Of a DNA stretch of 11,240 nucleotides, positions 1 to 6,731 are shown in pieces; positions within the stretch are counted from its first letter, which is position 1; every line of letters starts with the position of its first letter. Below the pieces are notes generated by a model that saw nothing but the letters and a program-made list of their open reading frames with translations, was not told the origin of the DNA and searched no databases. The translations under genes and the position numbers were made by a program. Source of the DNA: Bacillota bacterium (GTDB lineage Bacteria > Bacillota > Clostridia > Christensenellales > QAND01). The stretch covers positions 1 to 11,240 of the forward strand of contig DXZF01000410.1 of the NCBI GenBank assembly GCA_019415425.1, given 5' to 3'.

Positions 1-623
1 ACCTCGCCCGCCTCATCCAGCAGCGTCAGGTTATACGAGCTGTTGATGCTCTCCGTCACTTTGGACAGGTCGATCTGGCACACCGCACTGGCCACCCGCT
101 CGACGTCCGAGCGCGCGCCGGTGATCTGAACCTCGCTGGCCGAGAGCACCGGGTCCTCGTGGTACAGATCGCTGCTCAGCGTGCCGCTGTACGTCGCCGA
201 GACGGGCACGCTGCGCGTAATGCGCTCCTCCACCTCCAGCGTCAGCGAAGCGGGCCTGACGCTCACCACGTCGCCCACCGCCGTCGTCGCCGAGAGATAG
301 ATCGTGTACGCGCCCCTGCGCGTAATGCTGGACAAGTCCGCGTGGACGTCCACCACCGTCGCGTTCAGGCGATTGGCCTCGCTGACGCGCACGTCCACCA
401 CGACCTGTACGTTTTCAAAGATCTGCTCGAGGTCCCCGCGGATAATCAGGCCCTTTTCCTCCAGCTCCGTCAGGCCCGTGATGTCGATGGGCACGTCCCG
501 AACCGTGCGCGATCTGAGCGGGTCCTCCACGGAGATGACAAAGCTCCACGTCAGCACCGCAAAGAACAGCGCGATCAGTTTCATGCCCGTATTGTGGCGC
601 AACCTCCCCAAAAACTGCTTCAT
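1..623 (-). CDS. cdaR: CdaR / YbbR-domain regulator of diadenylate cyclase (3' end outside window)
   Basis: CdaR is a membrane-anchored extracytoplasmic protein that binds and modulates the diadenylate cyclase CdaA. The 207 visible codons are open to the window edge. They show a short basic N-terminus, one membrane segment (about residues 13-31, GMKLIALFFAVLTW) and then beta-rich YbbR-type repeats, with the first at roughly 37-117 and the second from about 118. Phrases such as VPIDITG and VQITGARSDVERV are typical of YbbR domains. The start is the ATG at 621-623. It lies 5 nt behind an AGGAGG ribosome binding site and overlaps the cdaA stop as ATGA (620-623), so the two are probably translationally coupled. 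Family members usually carry three or four repeats, so roughly half of the gene is missing here. In Firmicutes glmM often follows cdaR, so it would be expected beyond the left edge (inference). Confidence 0.93.
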   Translation of the reverse strand, partial: MKQFLGRLRHNTGMKLIALFFAVLTWSFVISVEDPLRSRTVRDVPIDITGLTELEEKGLIIRGDLEQIFENVQVVVDVRVSEANRLNATVVDVHADLSSITRRGAYTIYLSATTAVGDVVSVRPASLTLEVEERITRSVPVSATYSGTLSSDLYHEDPVLSASEVQITGARSDVERVASAVCQIDLSKVTESINSSYNLTLLDEAGE

Positions 624-1459
624 TGGCCCCTCCTGATGCGGTTGCGCAGGCGCGTGATCAGCGTCTGTGCGGACCCGTCTTCGTTGAGATCGCCCGCGTG
701 CAGCACGTGGCGGATGGTGTTGGCGTTGAGGTTGCGCAGAAAACGCCCTTCCACCGCGGCGGAGATCGTCCCGCTCTCCTCCGAGACCACAAACACGATC
801 GCATCCGACGCCTCGCTCATGCCGATGGCGGCGCGGTGGCGCGTGCCCACCGTCTGGTCAAGGTCCTGCCGGGCCGTGAGCGGCAAAAAACAGCCGGCCG
901 CCAGCACGACGCCGTCCTTCATCACCACGGCGCCATCGTGCAGCGCAGTGCCGGTTTTGAAAATGGTTTCCAACAGTGCCGAAGAGACGGTGCCGTCTAT
1001 GCGCGTGCCCGTCTCGATGATATCCTCCAGCGCCACGTACCGCTGGATGACGATCAGCGCGCCCACGCGCTGCTTGGCCAGATTCAACAGCGCCCGGATC
1101 AGTTCCTGATCGCCCTCGTCCTTGATGTGATTGCGCGAGAGCGGCTCCAAAAAACGCCCCCGGCCGATCTGCTCCAGCGCCCGCCGCAGCTCGGGCTGAA
1201 ACAGCACCACGATCACCAGGGCGCCCGCATTGATCACATAGTTGAGAATCCAGGAGACCGCCTGCAGGCGCAGGGCCGCACAGACGCGCGCCGCGATGAA
1301 GATCAGGCCAATGCCCTTTAAGACCTGCATGGCGCGCGTCTTGCTGGCCAGTTTTAGCAAATAGTAAATCAACACGGTGACGATCAGAATGTCCACCGCG
1401 TCAATCCAGTCAAAGCGCGAAAGGCTGGTGACTACCGAATTCCACAATTCCGACAACAA
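620..1459 (-). CDS. cdaA: Diadenylate cyclase CdaA (DisA_N/DAC domain, membrane-bound)
   Basis: CdaA condenses two ATP molecules into the second messenger c-di-AMP at the inner face of the membrane. The 279-aa protein has the usual layout: three hydrophobic helices (about residues 19-37, 48-65 and 70-88), a short linker, then the DAC domain (about 105-265). The catalytic signatures are present: DGA at 175-177 within TALHDGAVV, and RHR at 207-209 within GTRHRAAIG. A conserved SEESG turn lies at 226-230. The length matches the family (about 270-280 aa). The start is TTG at 1457-1459. It follows an AGAGGG ribosome binding site with 6 nt spacing, and a second TTG directly follows it, so the start could be one codon later. 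It lies 24 nt behind the coiled-coil gene and overlaps cdaR by 4 nt. All the active-site motifs I know of are intact. Confidence 0.97.
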   Translation of the reverse strand: MLSELWNSVVTSLSRFDWIDAVDILIVTVLIYYLLKLASKTRAMQVLKGIGLIFIAARVCAALRLQAVSWILNYVINAGALVIVVLFQPELRRALEQIGRGRFLEPLSRNHIKDEGDQELIRALLNLAKQRVGALIVIQRYVALEDIIETGTRIDGTVSSALLETIFKTGTALHDGAVVMKDGVVLAAGCFLPLTARQDLDQTVGTRHRAAIGMSEASDAIVFVVSEESGTISAAVEGRFLRNLNANTIRHVLHAGDLNEDGSAQTLITRLRNRIRRGQ

Positions 1460-1483
1460 GTTTTTCCCTCTTTGGCGGTCAGT

Positions 1484-1891
1484 CTATCTCGAATCGCCCT
1501 CCCCACCGCCGCGGCTCTTCCGCATGAGCACCTGCTCGATTCGCCTCTGCACTTCGGCCACGCGGTCCTCGCGCAGCCGGTTGCGCACCGGCCCCTGCTC
1601 GAACAGAGCGGGCTGTCCGTGTTCGGATTGAAGGGATTCGATCTCCTTTATCATATCGCACATTTGCCGATCATGCAAAAGTTCATTGACGACGTTTTCC
1701 TGTTTGAGCAGCGCTTCATCCCTGAGCGCCTGACCGGTCTGAAAGCGTTCCTGTGCCATATCGTTTAGTTTTTGCCGTTGTTCATACGTATAGACAATTT
1801 TTTCTGCCAGTTCACGTGCCTGCGAACGTATTGTCGAAAATTGGCGATTGACGTTGTCTTTCCGGTATTCATCTGTTGTCTTTTGTGGCAA
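1484..1891 (-). CDS. Coiled-coil protein of unknown function, first gene of the cdaA operon
   Basis: I do not recognise this 135-aa protein. It is almost entirely charged or polar helix: heptad-like stretches at about 16-85 (QFSTIRSQARELAEKIV..., LRDEALLKQENVVNELL) and 101-125 (RNRLREDRVAEVQRRIEQVL), then a Gly/basic tail ending GGGEGDSR. There is no signal peptide, membrane helix or known catalytic motif, so it is probably cytosolic and oligomeric. The reading frame continues upstream to an ATG at 1975, but that lies before the promoter at 1932-1960, and the ATG at 1924 would sit at the expected transcript start with no ribosome binding site. The TTG at 1889-1891, with GGAAAGGTG six nt before it, is therefore preferred. 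The N-terminal half is clearly richer in AT than the neighbours. It lies 24 nt ahead of cdaA and should be co-transcribed with it. Confidence 0.72.
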   Translation of the reverse strand: MPQKTTDEYRKDNVNRQFSTIRSQARELAEKIVYTYEQRQKLNDMAQERFQTGQALRDEALLKQENVVNELLHDRQMCDMIKEIESLQSEHGQPALFEQGPVRNRLREDRVAEVQRRIEQVLMRKSRGGGEGDSR

Positions 1892-1931
1892 TAAGAACAC
1901 CTTTCCTTTCTTATGTTCTATCATTTGTTGT

Positions 1932-1960
1932 ATTTTAGCACAAACACGTATGCAACACAA
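1932..1960 (-). promoter_or_regulatory. Sigma-A type promoter with extended -10, for the coiled-coil-cdaA-cdaR operon
   Basis: On the minus strand, TTGTGT (1960-1955) and TAAAAT (1937-1932) are separated by exactly 17 nt. TGC immediately before the -10 makes an extended -10 (TGnTAAAAT). The predicted transcript start is near 1924-1926. This gives a leader of about 33 nt to the TTG start at 1891 and argues against the upstream ATG codons. The surroundings are AT-rich compared with the rest of the window. Confidence 0.7.
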
Positions 1961-2081
1961 TTGGTTGTTCGACAAATTTCGCGTTTTGCCAGTTCTTTTT
2001 GCCCTCTTTCACAGACTGCCGGTCTTTCCTCCCGCCTTCGCACCCCGGGCACCCCGTTTTTCCGCCGCGGCCCGGGCCCGT

Positions 2082-2234
2082 CTATACGCCCGCAATCGCC
2101 CACACGTTGAGCCCGATGCCCAGCGCGCACAGGGCGCACAGCGCCAGCGCAAACCGGCGCCGTTTCGCCTTCCACTGCCGCCCCGCTTCCACTGCGCAAT
2201 AGCCCGAGAGACACAGCGTCAAGAATATGCTCAT
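2082..2234 (-). CDS. 50-aa two-helix membrane microprotein coupled to gerC (possible germinant-receptor D subunit)
   Basis: This small open frame begins in the overlap TAATG (2232-2236), sharing one base with the gerC stop. A strong GGGAGGAG ribosome binding site lies about five nt before the ATG, inside the gerC end. The 50 residues form two hydrophobic segments (about 1-18 and 28-50) joined by a strongly basic loop, RQWKAKRRR (19-27), as expected of a small inner-membrane hairpin protein. In Bacillus, some germinant-receptor operons are accompanied by small D proteins with two predicted membrane segments that modulate germination (established knowledge). Position and topology fit that role here, but assignment is by analogy only, as no sequence match could be tested. 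The chief alternative is a chance frame. The ribosome binding site, the overlap and the two-helix design argue against that. Confidence 0.68.
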   Translation of the reverse strand: MSIFLTLCLSGYCAVEAGRQWKAKRRRFALALCALCALGIGLNVWAIAGV

Positions 2235-3520
2235 TACTCTCCTCCCAACACCACGCGCTTGGATACAATTTCCACCTGCACGCTGATCTCAATGGGCGTC
2301 TGCGCCCACTTCTCTTCCATGTGATACGCCTTCCACTGCGCGTTGGTGGAAAAATTGCCCTTGATCTGTTTGCCCAGCTCCAGCAGATCTACGCCGGAAT
2401 TCTGTGCCCGCTCAGCCAAAAGCGACAGCTGCTGCTGCAGGTACGTCTGAATCTGTTGGCGCAACTGCTCGTTTTCCATGCGCCGCTTGTCCTGCCCCGA
2501 GTTGGTGGAGAGGATGTGCGCCTTGACAAACAGCTCGATGCGCACGCGGGGAATCTGCTGCTGCGTGTCCACCGTCACCTCGCGGCCTCTGGCCCGTTGG
2601 ATGCGCACCGCGATCGTCTGCCCGTCCTGTGCGGGCGGAATCATAAAGTGCCCCTGTTCAAAGGCGTCGCGCGCCAGGAGCAGCAGCCGCGTATTGAGCC
2701 CCGACAGCTTGCCGCGCAGCCGGTCGCCCTCAAAGTATGCGCAGCCCAACAGATGGCTCTCCACCGGCGTCGAGAGCGGCAATTGCCCCGGCCAGTCCTC
2801 CAGCACGGCGCCGTCGCCCATCTGGGGGATGGGGTCGGGTTGCAGCGCGTCGTCGGTCGCCTGCTGCGCTGCATCCTCCTCACCCTGCTGGGCTTCATCG
2901 GCGGACTGTTCCTCCGGCGCCTGTGCGCGTGCGCCCAGCGCGCACACGGCATCCGAGCGGCCCTCGCGGATGCTGTCGTACAGCATCGCCAGCGTGCAGT
3001 GCGCGAACAGCGCCGCCTCCTTGGCCTCGTCGATCATGCTCTGCTGCAGCTTTTCCAGGTTGGTCTCCTTGTCGGTCTCCAGCCCTTTTAAAAACGCCTC
3101 GGCCCCTCCCATGCTCACGATCACCATCGCGCCCTGTTTGGCCTGGGCCGACTGCATCAGATGCGAGACGATCTCGCCCACGCCCTCCTCCGCCAGCGAT
3201 TGGCCAAACACCAGAAAGTTCAGATGGCTCAAATCCAACCGGTACGCCGAGTTGGCGTCCACCAGTTCGATGGCGTCCTCCAGCGACTGCGCCTGGCACA
3301 CGATGGAGTGAAAGCGCGCGTGTTCGCCGATCTGATTGCTGTCGTTGAAGTACGGGATCTGAAAGGTAAAGCGGTACGCCTTCTGTTCGCCCTTGTCCAC
3401 GCCCAGGCTGAGCACAAAGGCGGTATCGTCGATCTCCCGCGCGTCGGCGCATCCGAACAACGTCGTCGCGCACAGGGCGCACAGCAGCACCAGCGCGCAT
3501 GCCTTAGCGATCGTGCGCAT
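2234..3520 (-). CDS. gerC: Spore germination lipoprotein, Ger(x)C family (germinant receptor C subunit)
   Basis: This is the lipid-anchored C subunit of a GerA-type germinant receptor, expected on the outer face of the spore inner membrane. The 428-aa protein starts with a lipoprotein signal (MRTIAKACALVLLCALCATTLFGC; lipobox LFGC with Cys24). It then has the family N-terminal region: AREIDDTAFVLSLGVDKG (27-44), FQIPYF, LDLSHLNFLVFG (95-106) and LKGLETDKETN. A C-terminal domain (about 250-420) ends in a long helix and KQIKGNF. An acidic, Gln/Ala-rich insertion at about 200-245 splits the two halves. The start ATG at 3518-3520 has AGGAGG seven nt upstream; the open frame extends eight codons further without a ribosome binding site. 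The start lies inside the end of gerB, a 17-nt overlap. The length is slightly above the usual 370-400 aa, which the insertion accounts for. Confidence 0.95.
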   Translation of the reverse strand: MRTIAKACALVLLCALCATTLFGCADAREIDDTAFVLSLGVDKGEQKAYRFTFQIPYFNDSNQIGEHARFHSIVCQAQSLEDAIELVDANSAYRLDLSHLNFLVFGQSLAEEGVGEIVSHLMQSAQAKQGAMVIVSMGGAEAFLKGLETDKETNLEKLQQSMIDEAKEAALFAHCTLAMLYDSIREGRSDAVCALGARAQAPEEQSADEAQQGEEDAAQQATDDALQPDPIPQMGDGAVLEDWPGQLPLSTPVESHLLGCAYFEGDRLRGKLSGLNTRLLLLARDAFEQGHFMIPPAQDGQTIAVRIQRARGREVTVDTQQQIPRVRIELFVKAHILSTNSGQDKRRMENEQLRQQIQTYLQQQLSLLAERAQNSGVDLLELGKQIKGNFSTNAQWKAYHMEEKWAQTPIEISVQVEIVSKRVVLGGE

Positions 3521-4586
3521 GTCCAAGCCTCCTCTTACACACATCGATGCCCCACAAGAGCGCGGGGATCAGCACCATCACCGCGGCGCTGAGGTAGGCC
3601 ACGGTGGCAAATGCGTCCATGCCCTTTTGCCGGTTGAGCGCAATGCACAGCCCCAGCACCACCGCGCCCAACCCGGCATAGACCGGCCGCTTGTCGGTCA
3701 GGCCCAGGCATTGCCCCAGCGCATCGCCGGTGCCGCACAGGTATGCGCCGCCCATTGCGACCGAGCTGAGACACCAGCAGAAAAAGAAGATCGGGCCCAG
3801 CCGCTGGATGAACCGCCCGAGGCTGATGTTGGCCGCCATGTTGTACAAGAGCGATACCGCATCCCCGTCGCCAGCCTTGCCCATGGCGGCCGACATGCAC
3901 GAGAGCGCCACCGACAGCACCACGCTGCCCAACACCAGCGCGCGCACAACGCGGCGCGCGACCGGCCGTTCGGACGTGGTGTGGTCGTTCCACAGCCAGT
4001 AAAAGTAAATGCCGATGCACACGCTGGCAAACGCCACGCCGCTGCGCAGCACCACGCCGGGTCCCTCGCCCCAGATGGGCTTTAAACGCGTAAAATCCAT
4101 CTGCGGCATGCTGCACAGCAGCAGCACGATCAGCGCCACCACCGGAATCCAAACGATCATCCGGCAGGTGCGCACCGTGCCCGCCGCACCCGCAAAGGCG
4201 CACAGCACGATGCCCGCCACGTACAGCGCCGCCACGGCCGAGACGTCGGTGAGCGGAAAAAAGTACGCCTGTGTGACGTTGATCACGCGCGCCAGCGCGA
4301 TGGAGAACAGGCACAGCATCCACGCCGTGATCGCGATCAGGGCCGCTGCACCGCCGCCGCGGCCCAGGATGCTCACACAGCACTGGTGCGCATTGCCGTA
4401 GCGCCTGCACAGCGCGTGGATGCACCAAAAGGCGATCAGCCCCAGCGGCAGCGCGACCAGTGGCAGCATCCACGCGCTCTGCCCCGGTTCATCCAGCAGC
4501 ATCTGCGGCTCGACCCAGGCCAGCCGGTTGACCATGGCGATAAACACCACGGCGCTGATCTCCCTGGCTCCAAATGTGGTCTTCAC
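3504..4586 (-). CDS. gerB: Spore germination permease, GerB family (amino acid permease fold)
   Basis: This is the integral-membrane B subunit of the germinant receptor, belonging to the APC transporter superfamily and thought to bind the germinant. The 360-aa protein is hydrophobic throughout, with about ten helices. It opens with FGAREISAVVFIAMVNRL (5-22), where family members place their first helix. It includes SVCIGIYFYWLWND (188-201) and ends in a short basic tail (KRRLGHAHDR). The length is typical (about 360-370 aa). The start is a GTG at 4584-4586, overlapping the gerA stop as GTGA (4583-4586), with an AGGAGGAGGG ribosome binding site just upstream. The same frame stays open for 96 more codons upstream, but that part is inside gerA and shows no membrane-protein character. 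The end overlaps the gerC start and carries its ribosome binding site. Confidence 0.95.
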   Translation of the reverse strand: MKTTFGAREISAVVFIAMVNRLAWVEPQMLLDEPGQSAWMLPLVALPLGLIAFWCIHALCRRYGNAHQCCVSILGRGGGAAALIAITAWMLCLFSIALARVINVTQAYFFPLTDVSAVAALYVAGIVLCAFAGAAGTVRTCRMIVWIPVVALIVLLLCSMPQMDFTRLKPIWGEGPGVVLRSGVAFASVCIGIYFYWLWNDHTTSERPVARRVVRALVLGSVVLSVALSCMSAAMGKAGDGDAVSLLYNMAANISLGRFIQRLGPIFFFCWCLSSVAMGGAYLCGTGDALGQCLGLTDKRPVYAGLGAVVLGLCIALNRQKGMDAFATVAYLSAAVMVLIPALLWGIDVCKRRLGHAHDR

Positions 4587-6172
4587 GCCTGTCCCTCCTC
4601 CTGGGCGCGCCCGCCCTGCGCGTTGACATCGTCCGGCATGTCGGTCTGCCGGCTGCGCCGCCGAATGATCAAATCCCCTGCGTGCCGCGTCGCCGGCGCA
4701 ACGGGGGCAAAAAACGGCACGCCCATGGATTCCAGCGTGCACAGATAGCTGATCATGACCACCCAGCCCACTGCCATGCCCACCAGCCCCGCCACCGCGG
4801 CCAGTGCCAGGAAGGCAAAGCGCAGCAGGTACACCGCCATCTGCAGCGAGTAGTCCGGGATGGCGTAGCTGCACAGCCCTGTGAGCGTGACGATGATCAA
4901 CACGATGGGGCTGACGATATTGGCCGATACCAGCGCTTCTCCCAGCACGATGCCCGCAATCGTGCCCAGCGATTGGTTGATGCCGCCCTGCACGCGGATG
5001 CTCACCTCGCGCACCAGCTCAAACAGAAAGCTCATCAGCAGCACTTCCGCCACCACCGGCATGCCCACCATCTTGCGCAGCGTCAGGGTGGAGATCATAA
5101 ACTCCGTGGGCAATACCACCTGGTGAAACGTCATCAGCGCGATGTACAGGGCCGGCAGCAGTAGCGTGAGCATGGCGCTGATCAGGCGCACACAGCGGCT
5201 GAGCGTGGCGATCTGCGGGCGCACAAAGTGGTCCTCGCTGGTGTGCAGCAGCGCAAAGAACGTCACCGGCGCGAGGATGGCAAACGGCGAGCCCTCGCAC
5301 AGGATGGCCACGTGCCCCTGCATGAGAAAGGCGGCGGTGCGGTCGGGCCGCTCGGTGTGCAGCACTTGTGGGAACAGGCTGCCGCGCCGCGTATCGAGGT
5401 AGCGCTCCAGCATGCCGTCGCCCATGAAAAAGCCCTTGTCCTTCTGCGCGCGCCCAAGGCGGCGCTCCACCTCTGCCAGCAGCCGCGGGTTCACGACGCC
5501 GGCGCGGTACAGCACCGCGCACTTGAGGTTGTTGTTGCCGCCCATCTGCTGGTACTTGGTGCACAAATCCGGGGTACGGCACAGGTTGCGAATCAGGTTG
5601 AGGTTGGTGCGCAGATCTTCCACATACCCCTGTTGCGGCCCGCGCAGCACCTTTTCGTTCTGCGGCGTCGTGACCGACCGCTTTTCCAGCCGCCTGCACT
5701 CCAATAGGATGTACGCCTCTTCGCCGTCCAGCACCAGCAGCACCATGCCGTCCAAAATGCCCTGCACCGCCAGCTCGGGCTGCGTCTGTATCTTGGCGTC
5801 GTGGATGGGCAGCACGCGGGAGAGCGCGTGCGAGAGCGAGTGGCACGGCACGCGCATCAGGGGGTACAGCATCGCTTCATAGATCACCGTACGATCCACC
5901 ATCCCCTCCATAAATGCCAGAAATCCCCGCTTTTTGCCGGTGTAGAATTCGCGCAGAATAAAGTCTGCGTTCTGCTCTTTGACAAACACCGCTTCCAGGC
6001 TGCGCTTTGTGCTCTCGTATTCCCCTGTGAGTACAAACGGGCGCTGCGGCTTTTTCACATTTTCCTGCACCACGCCCTGCGCGGGCGCTTCGCCCCGCTC
6101 CTGCGCATCTTCCCCCAGGTGGAACGGCTGCTCCTCCCTTGGTGAGAGCGCCTGTTTGATCCAACGCCACAT
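4583..6172 (-). CDS. gerA: Spore germination protein, GerA family (germinant receptor A subunit)
   Basis: This is the A subunit of the germinant receptor. It has a cytoplasmic N-terminal domain of roughly 310 residues followed by five or so membrane helices, and family members have been linked to ion release during germination. Visible signatures are: KVLRGPQQGYVEDLRTNLNL (174-193), a very conserved block; GHVAILCEGSPFAILAPVTF (286-305); LPALYIALMTFHQ (339-351); GMPVVAEVLLMSFLFELVRE (370-389); and SLGTIAGIVLGEALVSANIVSP (401-422). The C-terminus ends in a hydrophilic tail from about 503 (IRRRSRQTDM...). The 529-aa length is in the family range. The ATG at 6170-6172 is chosen because GGGAGGA lies about ten nt upstream. 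ATGs at 6181, 6193 and 6241 lack well-placed ribosome binding sites, and the frame beyond runs into the divergent promoter and lipoprotein. No convincing forespore (sigma-G) promoter was found in the 168-nt divergent region. Confidence 0.95.
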   Translation of the reverse strand: MWRWIKQALSPREEQPFHLGEDAQERGEAPAQGVVQENVKKPQRPFVLTGEYESTKRSLEAVFVKEQNADFILREFYTGKKRGFLAFMEGMVDRTVIYEAMLYPLMRVPCHSLSHALSRVLPIHDAKIQTQPELAVQGILDGMVLLVLDGEEAYILLECRRLEKRSVTTPQNEKVLRGPQQGYVEDLRTNLNLIRNLCRTPDLCTKYQQMGGNNNLKCAVLYRAGVVNPRLLAEVERRLGRAQKDKGFFMGDGMLERYLDTRRGSLFPQVLHTERPDRTAAFLMQGHVAILCEGSPFAILAPVTFFALLHTSEDHFVRPQIATLSRCVRLISAMLTLLLPALYIALMTFHQVVLPTEFMISTLTLRKMVGMPVVAEVLLMSFLFELVREVSIRVQGGINQSLGTIAGIVLGEALVSANIVSPIVLIIVTLTGLCSYAIPDYSLQMAVYLLRFAFLALAAVAGLVGMAVGWVVMISYLCTLESMGVPFFAPVAPATRHAGDLIIRRRSRQTDMPDDVNAQGGRAQEEGQA

Positions 6173-6266
6173 GGGCCGCATTCCTCCCGTCATTTTGACT
6201 GTTTCATCGCTTTCAGCATTGCCCTGCGCACGCGTTTTCATTCGCCTTTGCGCACACGCATCAGCC

Positions 6267-6295
6267 TTTACAAACCCCTTACCGGCAGGTATAAT
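6267..6295 (+). promoter_or_regulatory. Sigma-A type promoter for the tandem lipoprotein genes
   Basis: TTTACA (6267-6272) and a perfect TATAAT (6290-6295) are separated by 17 nt. The transcript would start near 6302, about 39 nt before the TTG start at 6341. It lies between the divergently transcribed gerA and the first lipoprotein gene. Confidence 0.8.
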
Positions 6296-6340
6296 AATTG
6301 GGAATCTGACCCTTGGTGCAAACGGAGTAGGTGATCCCCT

Positions 6341-6673
6341 TTGAAAAAAACGACCTGTCTGTTGTGCATACTGTTGTGTGCGTGTGTGCTCGTGATGGGC
6401 TGTTTTGGCGGGGGCACATTTGTGGGCACGTGGCAGCACGATACCCAGCCCGTGACCTACCGCTTTACCGAGGACATGCAGGTGATCATCACCATCGAAG
6501 GGCAGGAGCCGACCACCGGCACGTACAGCGTCGACGAAAAGACGCATCTGCTGGTGCTCACCGTCGGCGAGATGCAGCAGACGGGCCAGTACGAGTTTTC
6601 GGGCAGGCAGTTGCACATCACCAGCCCCGATACCGGCGCGACGATCACCATGACGCGCATCTCCAACGATTAG
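6341..6673 (+). CDS. Small lipoprotein with a single beta-rich GTW domain (first of a tandem pair)
   Basis: This is a 110-aa secreted lipoprotein of unknown function. It has a basic start (MKKT), a hydrophobic signal and a lipobox LVMGC (17-21, Cys21), then a single compact domain of about 85 residues. The domain shows GTW (29-31), YRFTED (40-45), GTYSVDE, a Y/F-rich strand and a final THITSP/TITMTRI-like strand pattern. This resembles the lipocalin-like small domains of clostridial lipoproteins (possibly the DUF5640 type; the name is from memory and untested). The start is TTG at 6341, followed by AAAAAAACG; AGGTGA lies about seven nt upstream. There is no ATG alternative that keeps the signal peptide. 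It is a paralogue of the next gene, sharing the GTW...YRF...D...GT(Y/F)SV pattern, and is driven by the promoter at 6267-6295. Confidence 0.82.
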   Translation: MKKTTCLLCILLCACVLVMGCFGGGTFVGTWQHDTQPVTYRFTEDMQVIITIEGQEPTTGTYSVDEKTHLLVLTVGEMQQTGQYEFSGRQLHITSPDTGATITMTRISND

Positions 6674-6690
6674 GCGATCTTCAATTCAGG

Positions 6691-6713
6691 CCGGCTGTGC
6701 GTACGCCGGTTTT
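6691..6713 (+). terminator. Weak hairpin with short T-run between the two lipoprotein genes (possible attenuator)
   Basis: CCGGC (6691-6695) pairs with GCCGG (6705-6709), and inner GT/AC pairs can form around a GCGT loop if one T is bulged. TTTT follows directly. The short stem suggests partial termination or transcript stabilisation between the two lipoprotein genes rather than a full stop. No separate promoter is visible for the second gene. Confidence 0.4.
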
Positions 6714-6731
6714 ACGAGAGGAATGGATGGA

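Noticed and set aside
623..1321. 232-codon plus-strand frame opposite cdaA
   Set aside because: It is antisense to an unmistakable diadenylate cyclase, and its composition (Arg/His/Gln/Asp) is typical of a GC-rich shadow.
1961..2081. Palindromic GC stretches after the microprotein gene (for example GGCCCGGGCC and AGAC...GTCT)
   Set aside because: The stems are short and lack a T-run in the minus-strand transcript, so they are not convincing intrinsic terminators.
4587..4874. In-frame extension of gerB by 96 codons
   Set aside because: The extra part is Gly/Arg/His-rich and lies in the alternative frame of gerA. The GTG at 4586 has a strong ribosome binding site and gives a normal GerB length.
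6215..6242. Possible sigma-G promoter upstream of gerA (GAATG, about 17 nt, CAATGCT)
   Set aside because: The -10 matches the usual CATAnTA consensus poorly, so it is not listed as a feature.
6173..6616. In-frame extension of gerA by 148 codons, up to 6616
   Set aside because: It would run through the divergent promoter and the first lipoprotein gene, has no GerA-like sequence, and the ATG at 6172 has the best-placed ribosome binding site.
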